Shown here piece after piece: positions 15,925-24,721 of a DNA stretch of 64,000 nucleotides (position 1 is its first letter; every line of letters starts with the position of its first letter). Under the pieces are notes generated by a model that was not told the DNA's origin, did no database searches, and saw only the letters and a list, made by a program, of their open reading frames with translations. The stretch is from Corynebacterium sp. Lineage in GTDB: Bacteria; Actinomycetota; Actinomycetes; Mycobacteriales; Mycobacteriaceae. Location of the stretch: the NCBI RefSeq assembly GCF_030532965.1, contig NZ_JAUNKC010000001.1, positions 124,001 to 188,000 of the forward strand, read 5' to 3'. A program made the position numbers and the translations under genes.

Positions 15925-17088
15925 ATGACGTCGCCGAAACCGTTGTTAATCCATACCGCCGAGTTATTGGAGTATTCCTTCGGCGACGACCATCCGATGG
16001 GGCCCGATCGGGTGCGGCTTGCCATGGAACTTTCCGATCACTTCGGGGTGTTGGATCTTTTCGATATTGCCGAGCCGCCAAGTGATTGTGACCAATACGT
16101 CCGGTTGGTCCATTCCGATGAGTACATTGCGGCCCTGCAGTCGGGCGAGCCGCACCCGGAGGCGGGTATCGGCGATCATGAGCACCCAGTGGTGCCGGAA
16201 TTGCCGAAAGTTGCGGCCCGGGTGGTTGGCGCGACCGTTGCCGCCGCCCAGGCGGTGTGGTTGGGAAGCCACAGCCGTGCCGTGAATCTCTCGGGTGGGT
16301 TGCACCACGCCAGCGCCCACGCCCAGCGTGGGTTTTGCATGTATAACGATGCCGGTGCCGCGATCCAGTGGTTGCTAGATAATGGCGCCACGCGGGTGGC
16401 GTATATCGACTTGGATGCCCACCACGGCGATGGCGTGGAGGAGATGTTTTGGAACGATCCACGGGTATTGACGTTCTCGGCGCATGAGTCGGGGTTGTAT
16501 CTGTTTCCGCACACGGGTTTTGCTCACGATATTGGCGGTAGTGATGCAGCCGGAACGGCGATTAATATCGCCCTGCCCCGCCACGTAACCGATAGGGAGT
16601 GGTTGCAGGCGGTACATGGGATTATTCCGCCGCTGTTGCAGCGGTTCCGCCCGGAGATCATCATTTCGCAGCATGGGGCCGATCCGCATATTAACGACCC
16701 GCTCGCTGATCTCGACTTGTCCATCAACGCCATGACGTTGGCGTATCGCAGCGTTGCCCGGTGGGCGGAGAAATTCGCGGGCGGTAAGTGGGTGGCGATT
16801 GGCGGCGGTGGCTACTACCGGGATTCGGTGGCACGTGCTTGGACCCAGGTATTGGCTACGGTCGCGGGTGCAGAGCTGGATCCGCGCGCGAAGTTGCCGC
16901 AGAACTGGCAGGAGCGCGCCCGCTGCGCATCCGATATGACCTTAGGTGACATGGATGCGGAAGCAGGTTTGGTGGATTTTCGGCCAGAACGCATCATGAC
17001 GAATGCCGCCTGCGCGCCGATGGTGGCCACGTCAAAGTCGATTTTCCCGTATTGGGGGTTGGAGCCCTACCGGGGCCATGCGACTTAA
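15925..17088 (+). CDS. acuC: AcuC-type deacetylase (histone deacetylase family)
   Basis: A 387-residue zinc-dependent deacetylase of the arginase/histone deacetylase fold. Motifs: S-G-G-L-H-H-A (tandem His of the charge relay), Y-N-D-A-G-A-A-I, D-L-D-A-H-H-G-D-G-V (Asp and His metal ligands), H-E-S-G-L-Y-L-F-P, Q-H-G-A-D and G-G-G-G-Y near the C-terminus. In Bacillus AcuC removes acetyl groups from acetyl-CoA synthetase after the GNAT enzyme AcuA adds them; here the preceding gene encodes the GNAT partner, so the two are likely an opposing pair. I prefer ATG 15925 over GTG 15898 because GAGGAGG stands six bases before it. The 119-base gap to the fusion gene leaves room for its own promoter. 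Confidence 0.88.
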   Translation: MTSPKPLLIHTAELLEYSFGDDHPMGPDRVRLAMELSDHFGVLDLFDIAEPPSDCDQYVRLVHSDEYIAALQSGEPHPEAGIGDHEHPVVPELPKVAARVVGATVAAAQAVWLGSHSRAVNLSGGLHHASAHAQRGFCMYNDAGAAIQWLLDNGATRVAYIDLDAHHGDGVEEMFWNDPRVLTFSAHESGLYLFPHTGFAHDIGGSDAAGTAINIALPRHVTDREWLQAVHGIIPPLLQRFRPEIIISQHGADPHINDPLADLDLSINAMTLAYRSVARWAEKFAGGKWVAIGGGGYYRDSVARAWTQVLATVAGAELDPRAKLPQNWQERARCASDMTLGDMDAEAGLVDFRPERIMTNAACAPMVATSKSIFPYWGLEPYRGHAT

Positions 17089-17116
17089 GCGAAAGTTTTT
17101 GCTTGTCGACGCCTCA

Positions 17117-17401
17117 CTAGGCACCGTCGTTACGGTTGAGTGCTTTCTCTAGGCAATATCGTTCGATCACCATGATGTAGACGATTGCGGCCAACATTCC
17201 GATGATTGTAGGCATCACTGCGCCGAGGTCATCGGCCATGAGCTCAGGTGGGAGGAGCCAGCGCAGCACGGTGCCTATCACGGAGTAGAGAATCAACGAG
17301 CTCAACAGCGTGATGGTTATAAATCGACGTGAAGCTGCCGAAAAGAAGCCGCGTTTTGATGAAAACGTTGAGGTGATTTTGAAGCCAAACCAATCAAGCA
17401 T
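17117..17401 (-). CDS. Small two-helix membrane protein
   Basis: 94 residues with a basic, aromatic N-terminus (MLDWFGFKITSTFSSKRG) and two likely membrane helices at about 28-50 and 62-82 (T-I-I-G-M-L-A-A-I-V-Y-I-M-V-I). AAGGAT lies about eight bases before the ATG. It ends 28 bases after acuC, convergent with it. No family recognised. Confidence 0.55.
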   Translation of the reverse strand: MLDWFGFKITSTFSSKRGFFSAASRRFITITLLSSLILYSVIGTVLRWLLPPELMADDLGAVMPTIIGMLAAIVYIMVIERYCLEKALNRNDGA

Positions 17402-17555
17402 TGCGCTTTATCCTTCGTCGTCAAGCGGCACGAATGTATGCGTGCTGGCACGTTGCATGCCGTGCTATCCCAGTATCATGTGAGCCACTCCACTATATAG
17501 CTTTCGCTATACTGGTGGAACCGGTGTCTTTCCGACCGTGTTTAGGAGACGAAGT

Positions 17556-17783
17556 ATGGCTGAGAATCGTTCCTCCCGTTGGACGTTTAGCATTTCGTGG
17601 AAGAGCCTGTTATTCCGGTGGGTCACGCTAGTCGTCGGCATGTTTGTGTACATGTATGTTTTGAAACTGATTGGGGTCACTGCCGCTTTCGATTGGGAAC
17701 AATTTGGAAATGTGGTTGTGTTAGGCACGCTGATTCTGTTTCTCATTGGTGTCTATGGCAGGCCGCGCAACGACAAGTTGTAA
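17556..17783 (+). CDS. Small two-helix membrane protein
   Basis: 75 residues. The start at 17556 follows TAGGAG with good spacing, better than GTG 17538. Two hydrophobic segments (about 20-38, V-T-L-V-V-G-M-F-V-Y-M-Y-V-L; about 50-66, V-V-V-L-G-T-L-I-L-F-L-I-G-V-Y) predict an integral membrane protein. It is divergent from the other small membrane gene at 17401. The short stem TATAGC-TTTC-GCTATA (17496-17511) and a TATACT at 17508-17513 sit in the shared upstream region. No family recognised. Confidence 0.6.
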   Translation: MAENRSSRWTFSISWKSLLFRWVTLVVGMFVYMYVLKLIGVTAAFDWEQFGNVVVLGTLILFLIGVYGRPRNDKL

Positions 17784-17788
17784 ATATA

Positions 17789-17823
17789 AAACCGGCCATC
17801 CGCGTCTGACAGATCGCCGGTTT
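17789..17823. terminator. Hairpin between convergent genes
   Basis: AAACCGGC at 17789-17796 pairs with GCCGGTTT at 17816-17823, loop 19 bases. It stands between the small membrane gene and the convergent SDR gene. The T-run is poor, so its strength is uncertain. Confidence 0.45.
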
Positions 17824-17831
17824 CGTGTTTT

Positions 17832-18608
17832 CTATCTCGGCGGCATGCGCAGCGCGCCGTCGATACGAATGGTCTCGCCGTTGAGGTAGCCGTTGTCGAT
17901 GATGGCGGCAACGAGAGCCGCGTATTCCTCTGGCTTGGCCATGCGCTTCGGGAATTGCACCAAGTTTTCCAGTTCGGTGCGGTATTCGTCGGAAATGGAC
18001 GCCATCATGGGGGTTTCCACGATGCCCGGCGCGATGGCGACCACCCGCACCCCCACTCCGGCGAGGTCCCGAGCGGCACAGATAGCGAGGGAATGCACCC
18101 CGCCTTTCGACGCCGCATAGGCGGCCTGGCCGATCTGCCCTTCGAATGCCGCGACCGATGCGGTATTGATGATGACGCCGCGCTGCCCATCGGCGTCGGC
18201 TGGTTCTTGGCTAGCCATCACCCCGGCGGCTGCGTTTAGCACGTTGAAGGTGCCGATCAGGTTGACGTTGATGGTGGTTGCGAACAATTGTGGGTCGTGG
18301 GAGCCTTTGCGGCCGACGATTCGCATGGATGGGCAGATTCCGGCGCAGTTGACTGCCACCCGAAGCGGTGCGAGTGCGGCGGCCTGTTCCACGCCCTGCT
18401 TGACTTGTTCGAAGTCGGTGACGTCGATAGGCAGGTAGGTAATCGAATCCTTGGCGGTGCCGGTTTCGCGTGCTTTGGCGATGCTGGATTCTAAGTCGAA
18501 GGCGACGACGGCGACCCCGGCGTCGGCAAGCATACTAGCGGTGGCAGCGCCTAGCCCCGATGCGCCACCAGTGACCACTGCGGAGAAGTTTCCATCAGTA
18601 ATTTTCAT
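17832..18608 (-). CDS. 3-hydroxyacyl-CoA dehydrogenase-like SDR (type II)
   Basis: A 258-residue NAD-dependent SDR. T-G-G-A-S-G-L-G near residue 12, D-V-T-D and N-C-A-G, then Y-A-A-S-K as catalytic pair, and the ending R-I-D-G-A-L-R-M. The pattern resembles mammalian 17-beta-HSD10 (3-hydroxyacyl-CoA / 2-methyl-3-hydroxybutyryl-CoA dehydrogenase), so oxidation of 2-methyl-3-hydroxybutyryl-CoA in isoleucine breakdown or of straight-chain 3-hydroxyacyl-CoA is likely. It follows the acyl-CoA dehydrogenase by 19 bases and must be co-transcribed. The start at 18608 is where the SDR fold begins; the open frame upstream overlaps the previous gene. Confidence 0.82.
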   Translation of the reverse strand: MKITDGNFSAVVTGGASGLGAATASMLADAGVAVVAFDLESSIAKARETGTAKDSITYLPIDVTDFEQVKQGVEQAAALAPLRVAVNCAGICPSMRIVGRKGSHDPQLFATTINVNLIGTFNVLNAAAGVMASQEPADADGQRGVIINTASVAAFEGQIGQAAYAASKGGVHSLAICAARDLAGVGVRVVAIAPGIVETPMMASISDEYRTELENLVQFPKRMAKPEEYAALVAAIIDNGYLNGETIRIDGALRMPPR

Positions 18609-18627
18609 GTCAAAGACCTTTTCTTTT

Positions 18628-19836
18628 TTAAACGAATGCCGACTGACCGGTGATCGCCCGGCCGACGATGAGGGAGTTAATTTCGTAGGTCCCTTCGTAG
18701 GTGAACAGAATCTCCACGTCATTGAGCATCTTGGACAGATCGTTCTGGGTGAGAATGCCGTCACCGCCGCCGATGGCGCGGCCCGCCGCCGCCGATTCCC
18801 GGGCTAGCCGGGTGGTGGTGGCTTTCGCCAAAGCCGCATAGGGCATTTCCAACCTCCCTTCGGACTGCACCCAGGCGAGCTGCGCCATCATGCTTAACGA
18901 CGCAGTGGCGTTGCCGAGAATCCTGGACAGTGCTTCTTGGATCAATTGGAATTTCGCGATTGGTTTTCCAAACTGTTCGCGTTTAAGGGCGAACTCGCGG
19001 GCTTTATCGAAGATTCCTAATTGGATTCCCGCGCCTTGCCACCCCACCCAGGCGCGGGAGTTTTTCAGGTAGGTGTTGGTTGCTTTGAAGGACTCCGCCC
19101 CCGGCAGAAGATTGTCGTGCGGGATGACAACATCATTGAACCCAAGGTCGGCGTTTTGCATGATCCGCAGTCCCATCTTGCGGGCGATTTTCTCCCTGGT
19201 CACCCCGGGCCGGTCCAGTTCGACGATGAAGCCTTTGATCTCATCATCGGCAACGTCGCGGGCAAAGACGATGGCGAAATCGGCGAAGGTTCCGCCGCCG
19301 ATCCACCGTTTCTTGCCGTTGATAACCCAACCCTCATCCGTGCGGGTGGCGGTGGTGGCCAGACCACCTGCGATATCGGATCCGTGGTCCGGTTCCGTAA
19401 GCGCGAAGCAGCCGATCTTCTTGAACTTTCTCAAACCCTCGATCCACGTGGCGCGGTGTTCGTCCGAACCAAGATTGTGGACTAGTTCCAGCACCAGCTC
19501 ATTATGGATTCCCACCAGCGCCGAAAGCGACACATCTGCCCGAGTTACTTCGGCGTAAACGAGGCCTTTGAAAAGGCGGGAATAGCCGGAAAATTCCAGC
19601 TCCCCTAACCCGAGGTCGGCGAGTTTCTCCAGCAGGTGGAACGGAAATTCTTCCCGGTCCCAATATTCGCCCGCGACGGGTCGAATTTCGGTTTGCAGGA
19701 ATGTGTGGATTTCCTGCAGTTTTTCTTGTTCTTCTTGGGTGAGCCGGTCTGCTACGCCGAAGAAGTCGGCGTGGGGAAACGGAATGTTGTCCAGGTACTC
19801 GCAGCCAGGAATGCTGGTGGAAAGGATCGGTGCCAT
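18628..19836 (-). CDS. Acyl-CoA dehydrogenase
   Basis: A 402-residue FAD flavoprotein. Signature stretches are A-L-T-E-P-D-H-G-S-D, W-I-G-G-G-T-F-A-D, F-G-K-P-I-A-x-F-Q and Y-E-G-T-Y-E-I-N-S-L-I-V-G-R at the end, with Glu 381 in the position of the catalytic base. The residues around A-L-T-E-P-D-H-G-S-D and the C-terminal Glu resemble the glutaryl-CoA/short-chain branch, so a short or branched acyl-CoA is likely. It leads a two-gene unit with the SDR enzyme. Its upstream 257 bases are shared with the divergent TetR gene and include GTACGCAAGTGTAC around 20011, a partial palindrome. Confidence 0.88.
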   Translation of the reverse strand: MAPILSTSIPGCEYLDNIPFPHADFFGVADRLTQEEQEKLQEIHTFLQTEIRPVAGEYWDREEFPFHLLEKLADLGLGELEFSGYSRLFKGLVYAEVTRADVSLSALVGIHNELVLELVHNLGSDEHRATWIEGLRKFKKIGCFALTEPDHGSDIAGGLATTATRTDEGWVINGKKRWIGGGTFADFAIVFARDVADDEIKGFIVELDRPGVTREKIARKMGLRIMQNADLGFNDVVIPHDNLLPGAESFKATNTYLKNSRAWVGWQGAGIQLGIFDKAREFALKREQFGKPIAKFQLIQEALSRILGNATASLSMMAQLAWVQSEGRLEMPYAALAKATTTRLARESAAAGRAIGGGDGILTQNDLSKMLNDVEILFTYEGTYEINSLIVGRAITGQSAFV

Positions 19837-20093
19837 GAGTTGAAAATTCCTTACTTGTAGTAGAAGTGGCGGTCGAGGGTGGATTGTGAAGAAGAAATCA
19901 CGCCGGTGCGGTAGGGATATTTTCGAAAGTCCAGTGACATGGCGGGCGGTTGTTACCGTGTGGCAGGACTCCCCAGTGAAATAATCGCCCCCATCGGCAG
20001 TACGATTATGTACGCAAGTGTACCGTCAACTATGGCACACGTCACTACTTTCTGTAATTTTCTTTCACATTTACCCCATGGAACAATGAAGCC

Positions 20094-20711
20094 ATGACGA
20101 CAAAAACCCAGCACGAAACCTCAAAACCGACCGAATCCTCAACCGCCCCCGCCACCCTCACCCCCAGACAGCGGGCACTTTTTAGCGATCTTTTGCAATC
20201 ATTCCTCACCGACGGCTTCGAATCCTTCACCATTGATGGCGCAACCAGGAAATTCCACTGCTCCAAGTCCACCATTTACGCATTGGGCGGCAGTCGCGAT
20301 GAGGTTATCCGGCGGGTTCTCATAAGCTTTTTCCGGGAAGTTACCCGCCGCACCGATATCGCGTTGCGCAGTTACAAGTCACCCAAATCCGCGCTTGAAC
20401 ACTACTTTCATGCGATCGGTACCGCATTAGAACCGGCGAGCGAGGCATTCATGCGCGACCTCGCGAAAGAGCCCGTAGCCAAAGAAATCTACGACACCAA
20501 CACCAAGGCCGCGACCAAAAAGATCGCGGCACTCATTGAAAAAGGCGTGGCAAATGGTGACTTCAGAACAGAAAACCCCGATTTCATCGCAGCACTTATC
20601 GCAACCAGCCTCGAACAGATCCAACAAGGAACCTTCTCGGAAACAATCGACGCACACCAAGCATATCGCCAGTTCGGAACGCTTTTACTCCACGGGTTAA
20701 GTAACCACTAG
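20094..20711 (+). CDS. TetR-family regulator
   Basis: A 205-residue DNA-binding repressor. The N-terminal helix-turn-helix region (about 25-70) includes F-T-I-D-G-A-T-R-K-F-H-C-S-K-S-T-I-Y; the C-terminal part is helical and would bind a ligand and form dimers. It is divergent from the acyl-CoA dehydrogenase gene and upstream of the acyl-CoA synthetase gene, so it is the best candidate to control this catabolic region with an acyl-CoA as inducer. The ribosome site is weak. Confidence 0.82.
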   Translation: MTTKTQHETSKPTESSTAPATLTPRQRALFSDLLQSFLTDGFESFTIDGATRKFHCSKSTIYALGGSRDEVIRRVLISFFREVTRRTDIALRSYKSPKSALEHYFHAIGTALEPASEAFMRDLAKEPVAKEIYDTNTKAATKKIAALIEKGVANGDFRTENPDFIAALIATSLEQIQQGTFSETIDAHQAYRQFGTLLLHGLSNH

Positions 20712-20839
20712 CAACACGCCACATAGTGTCACCCACTCACCCTACAGACCGATAGCACTTGTGCATACAGCCGGGATCTGTCGCCGCTACCTGCCCGGAA
20801 GAAAAAAGTGTAAAAAATTCCGGCAAAAACCCTCCCATT

Positions 20840-20857
20840 TATTTCGAAGTTTAACTA
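20840..20857. promoter_or_regulatory. Palindromic operator candidate upstream of acyl-CoA synthetase
   Basis: TATTTCGAAGTTTAACTA matches the perfect 18-base palindrome at 29074-29091 before mmsA in 15 of 18 positions. TATAGT at 20856-20861 may be the -10 box, so a bound repressor would block it. The TetR regulator just upstream is a plausible binder. Confidence 0.5.
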
Positions 20858-20966
20858 TAGTCAAGTGAGACGCACGCCACATTATTGGCTGTGACTGATT
20901 TAGAACACAGTTTTTAGGTTTCATCTCAGGCCAATAATTGACCACACAAGGAGGGTCTTAGTCCAC

Positions 20967-22709
20967 ATGACTGACACAACCACGACCAACACAGCACAAT
21001 TCAAAGCCGCCCGCGACTTCCTCGTCGACAAGCGGGAAGACTACGATGCCGCCCGCGACGGATTCGAATGGCCCCGATTTGAAAAGTTCAACTTCGCCCT
21101 CGACTGGTTCGACTACCTCGGCACCGACGAAGCCTCCCGCGATCGGGAAGCACTGGTCATTTGCGAAATCGACGGCAGCCAAACCCGCCGCACCTTCGCC
21201 GAACTCTCGCGCCGCTCATCACAGCTCGCCAACTGGTTGACGGAAGTAGGAGTACAACGCGGCGACCGGGTCATGCTCATGCTCAATAACCAGGTGGAAC
21301 TGTGGGAATCCATGTTGGCGTGCATCAAAGCAGGTTTCGTCCTTAACCCAGCCACCGCCATGCTTGGCGAAGCAGACCTCCAAGACCGCACGGAACGCGC
21401 CGACATCTCCTGGGTTATCGCCAACGGCGACGACGCGGCTAAGTTCGAAGCCGTGACCGGCGACTTCACTGTCATCCAAGTCGGCGACGACCCGAACGCC
21501 CAAGATTCCCACCCGACGCTGCGGTATTCCGATTCCTACGATGCAAGCGAAACCTACACCCCCACCCAGGACACGGACGCCAACGAAACCTTATTGCTGT
21601 ATTTCACCTCCGGCACCACCTCCAAGGCGAAATTGGTCGAACATACCCACACCTCCTATCCGGTAGGTCACCTGACCACCATGTACTGGATCGGGTTGGC
21701 TCCCGGCGACGTGCACCTCAATGTGGCCGCACCAGGCTGGGCCAAGCATGCGTGGTCCAACTTCTTCGCCCCGTGGATCGCTGGCGCGACCGTGTTCTTG
21801 TACAACTACGCGCGTTTCGACGCCGCCGCGCTGATGGCAACCATGGACGCCGAGGGCGTGACCTCCTTCTGCGCACCACCAACCGTGTGGCGCATGCTCG
21901 CCCAGGCCGACCTCTCCCGGCTGCAGAAGCCGCCAACAAAGCTGGTGGCGGCGGGCGAACCGCTCAACCCCGAGATGATCGCCCAGGTGGAAAAGGCGTG
22001 GGGAACCACCATCCGCGACGGATTCGGCCAAACCGAGTCCTCGGTTCAGATCGCCAACACCCCCGGCCAGCCGGTCAAACCAGGCTCAATGGGACGCCCG
22101 CTTCCCGGCATGGACGTCGTCTTGGTCGACCCAGTCACCGGTGAGGTATCCAACCACGGCGAAATCTGTATGCGCATCGATCCGCGCCCAGTCGGCCTCA
22201 CCCCTGGCTATTTCGGCGATCCAGAGAAAAACGCCGATACCTTCCGGGACGGTTTCTACCACTCCGGCGACATCGCGGAACAGGACGAGGACGGATACAT
22301 CACCTACATCGGCCGCGGCGACGACGTATTCAAGGCCTCCGATTACCGGTTGTCTCCGTTCGAATTGGAATCCGCAGTCATTGAACACGAAGCCGTGGCC
22401 GAAGTCGCCGTGGTGCCGTCTCCCGACCCGATTCGCCTCGCAGTCCCTAAGGCATACGTGGTGCTAGCAGCCGGTTTTGAGCCGAATGCCGAAACCGCTG
22501 AGTCAATTCTCAAGCACTGCCGTGAAGCACTGGCACCGTATAAGCGCATTCGCCGCTTGGAATTCCATGACCTGCCAAAGACGGTGTCCGGCAAGATCCG
22601 CCGCGTGGACCTGCGCAAGCGGGAGATCGAAATCCATGCCAGCGACCCAGATGCGGCAAAGGTGGGCGCGGAATTCTGCGACGCCGACTTCCCATCGCTA
22701 AAGGGCTAG
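20967..22709 (+). CDS. Acyl-CoA synthetase (AMP-forming)
   Basis: A 580-residue adenylate-forming enzyme that activates an acid to acyl-CoA via acyl-AMP. The A3 loop is Y-F-T-S-G-T-T-S-K-A-K-L, the A5 motif D-G-F-G-Q-T-E-S-S, the hinge/A7-A8 region Y-H-S-G-D-I-A-E through G-R-G-D-D-V-F-K-A-S-D-Y-R-L-S-P-F-E-L-E, and the C-terminal catalytic Lys 543 in T-V-S-G-K-I-R-R. The pattern resembles the medium-chain/AcsM group; the carboxylic acid is not evident, but a short branched acid would fit its neighbours. AAGGAGGG precedes the start by about 14 bases. Closed by a strong terminator. Confidence 0.88.
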   Translation: MTDTTTTNTAQFKAARDFLVDKREDYDAARDGFEWPRFEKFNFALDWFDYLGTDEASRDREALVICEIDGSQTRRTFAELSRRSSQLANWLTEVGVQRGDRVMLMLNNQVELWESMLACIKAGFVLNPATAMLGEADLQDRTERADISWVIANGDDAAKFEAVTGDFTVIQVGDDPNAQDSHPTLRYSDSYDASETYTPTQDTDANETLLLYFTSGTTSKAKLVEHTHTSYPVGHLTTMYWIGLAPGDVHLNVAAPGWAKHAWSNFFAPWIAGATVFLYNYARFDAAALMATMDAEGVTSFCAPPTVWRMLAQADLSRLQKPPTKLVAAGEPLNPEMIAQVEKAWGTTIRDGFGQTESSVQIANTPGQPVKPGSMGRPLPGMDVVLVDPVTGEVSNHGEICMRIDPRPVGLTPGYFGDPEKNADTFRDGFYHSGDIAEQDEDGYITYIGRGDDVFKASDYRLSPFELESAVIEHEAVAEVAVVPSPDPIRLAVPKAYVVLAAGFEPNAETAESILKHCREALAPYKRIRRLEFHDLPKTVSGKIRRVDLRKREIEIHASDPDAAKVGAEFCDADFPSLKG

Positions 22710-22720
22710 TTCGCACCCTC

Positions 22721-22771
22721 TCACCTCTTCCTACGCCACCGCACAGGTGGTGTGGCAAGAGGTGATTTTTT
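22721..22771 (+). terminator. Rho-independent terminator after acyl-CoA synthetase
   Basis: TCACCTCTT (22721-22729) pairs with AAGAGGTGA (22757-22765), with an inner GCCACC/GGTGGT stem, followed by six T bases. Confidence 0.9.
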
Positions 22772-22868
22772 CACCATCACCGCCGGTTATCGGTTTTAGT
22801 GCATTCGATTCCATGGATTAGAATTTTTTACATCACATGAAGACCATTAGTGAGCAGCGGAGACTACA

Positions 22869-23378
22869 ATGCCAACGCCTCGTTCCCCCATCGATTCCAT
22901 CGCCGAAGCAAAACGCAACTGGCAAGCCCACGGCTGGGAAGAAGCCGCACCCGGCATGGCCACCGTCACAGCCGCCATCCGGGTGGCCCAGTTGTTGCGG
23001 CATCGCGCTGAGGAAATCCTTGACCCGTTCGGCATTAGCTTTTCCCGTTACGAGTTACTCGCGCTTTTAATGTTCTCCCGCACCGGCGCCCTACCGATGT
23101 CGAAAGCAAGCACCCGTCTAAACGTGCCGCCCGCGTCGGTGACCCACACGGTAAGCCGCCTGGAAAAGGAAGGACTCGTCCGGCGTATCCCGGACCCTAA
23201 CGACGGCCGTGGCACCCTCGTTTCCATCACCGACCAAGGAATCACCCTGGTCAACGCCGCAACGCCTGAGTTAAACAAGTTCTTCACCGACTTCGGACTT
23301 GACGCTGCCGACCGGGACCAGCTTTTCGCCCTTTGCAACACGTTGCGCGACGCCCTGGGCGAAAACGTCGAAAAGTGA
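22869..23378 (+). CDS. MarR-family regulator
   Basis: A 169-residue winged-helix regulator. The central region L-P-M-S-K-A-S-T-R-L-N-V-P-P-A-S-V-T-H-T-V-S-R-L-E-K (helix-turn-helix, written here in parts) and the wing P-N-D-G-R-G-T-L-V-S are typical. The efflux-type MFS gene starts one base after its stop, so the two are one unit, as in classic MarR/efflux pairs in which the regulator senses a toxic ligand that the pump exports. Autoregulation of the shared promoter is likely. Confidence 0.88.
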   Translation: MPTPRSPIDSIAEAKRNWQAHGWEEAAPGMATVTAAIRVAQLLRHRAEEILDPFGISFSRYELLALLMFSRTGALPMSKASTRLNVPPASVTHTVSRLEKEGLVRRIPDPNDGRGTLVSITDQGITLVNAATPELNKFFTDFGLDAADRDQLFALCNTLRDALGENVEK

Positions 23379-23379
23379 C

Positions 23380-24639
23380 ATGGCGTCGAAGAAACACCAA
23401 CTTTTCGCACAACCCGCTTATCGACGCCTCATGGCTGGTCAAACCGCCAGCACCTTAGGCTCTAGCGTCTCCACTTTCGCGCTTTTCATCTACACTTTCG
23501 ACACGACTCGTTCGGCATCACTCGCGGCGATCGTGAGCAGTCTCAGTGTCATCGCTACCCTACTAGTTTCGGTTCCGGCCGGGGCGTGGATTGACAGGAT
23601 CAATCCACTTTCGGCAATTTTCGCATCCGTGTGGTGCGGGATCATTACCACCACGGCTGCCGTCTGTCTTCACTATCTCTTTGGCGTAATACCAGTGGGA
23701 TTTTTATGTCTCATTTCTTTCCTTCTTGGCTGCGCCACTGCACTTTTCGCCCCCGCTGAACGTGCCGCGCTAAAACGCATGATAGCTCCGGAACTCCTGG
23801 GATCGGCAATGGCGATTAATCAGGCGCGATATTCCATCGGAACCGTAGGCGGCCCGCTGGTCGGTGCGATCATGTACGCACGCGATAAAGCAGCACCTTT
23901 TGGTTTCGATTTGTTGACCTATATCTTTGCTGCATGGATGTTTCGTTCGATCCCCCAATCACAGCTCCACTATGCGGGTGAATCTGGGCCCAAGAAAGCA
24001 GATAGTTACCTTGATACCATTACCTGGATCAAATCTGATCCGTTGTTGTGGACAGTCGTTTGGTTTACGCCTGTATTGAACTTCGCGATGTCAGGCAGCC
24101 TTAATTCCATGCACGTGGTACTCGCACAGAACCCAGCTGGCAGCACCCAACTTGGATGGTTTCAATCCAGCTATGGGCTTTGCGGGTTACTAGGTTCGCT
24201 TATCGCTACAGTCATTATCACTCGGTTTCGTGGTGGGGTGATTTTATGCTGCTGTGCTGTGGTTTTTGCCGTGGTTTTTCTCACTGCCCCCTGGATTACA
24301 GGGTGGCTACTTGCCACTGGTGTATTCGGTTGTTTCGCGATAGCACTACCATGTTTCAACGCGGTGCTCAGTGGTTATTTCGTCATCAAAGTTCCTCACC
24401 ATTTCGTAGGAAAAGCGACAGCCATCATGGTAGTAACCGCCATGGGTTTCATGCCGATAGGGATGTGGGTTTCTGGAATCCTCATTGAAAGCTGCTCCCC
24501 CATGGTTGCTTTCTATTCTTTTGCAAGTGTTTTCTCTCTCGCTGCTGTGGCGTTCTTAGCAACCCCAGCGGTTCGGTCACTTCCAGTTCTCCGGGAGATC
24601 CCCTCGGCTACTTCGGCCTCAATGGAAGACCAGAATTAA
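23380..24639 (+). CDS. MFS efflux transporter
   Basis: A 419-residue membrane protein with about twelve hydrophobic segments. It begins Q-L-F-A-Q-P-A-Y-R-R-L-M-A-G-Q-T, the usual entry of the MFS_3/EntS-like group, with A-P-A-E-R-A-A-L-K-R-M-I near 125, typical of that group (macrolide or siderophore exporters). It starts one base after the MarR stop and likely exports a toxic small molecule sensed by MarR. Substrate unknown. I chose 23380 since the open frame upstream overlaps marR. Confidence 0.85.
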   Translation: MASKKHQLFAQPAYRRLMAGQTASTLGSSVSTFALFIYTFDTTRSASLAAIVSSLSVIATLLVSVPAGAWIDRINPLSAIFASVWCGIITTTAAVCLHYLFGVIPVGFLCLISFLLGCATALFAPAERAALKRMIAPELLGSAMAINQARYSIGTVGGPLVGAIMYARDKAAPFGFDLLTYIFAAWMFRSIPQSQLHYAGESGPKKADSYLDTITWIKSDPLLWTVVWFTPVLNFAMSGSLNSMHVVLAQNPAGSTQLGWFQSSYGLCGLLGSLIATVIITRFRGGVILCCCAVVFAVVFLTAPWITGWLLATGVFGCFAIALPCFNAVLSGYFVIKVPHHFVGKATAIMVVTAMGFMPIGMWVSGILIESCSPMVAFYSFASVFSLAAVAFLATPAVRSLPVLREIPSATSASMEDQN

Positions 24640-24670
24640 TCATCGCCAATGGTGCCAAGGCTCAATCAAG

Positions 24671-24716
24671 AATACGAAACCCACCGACACGTGTATCTGT
24701 CGGTGGGTTTCGTATT
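24671..24716. terminator. Bidirectional terminator
   Basis: Perfect 19-base inverted repeat (24671-24689 with 24698-24716), loop eight bases, between the convergent MFS and enoyl-CoA hydratase genes. Confidence 0.85.
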
Positions 24717-24721
24717 GGGGT

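Noticed and set aside
17488..17513. TATAGC-TTTC-GCTATA short palindrome as an operator
   Set aside because: Arms are only six bases and AT-rich, and the element may just be a -10 region; not enough to name a regulator.
20861..20915. TGTGACTGATTTAGAACACA as a second GlxR site upstream of the acyl-CoA synthetase
   Set aside because: The right half-site is not at the required spacing and the TA centre is absent.
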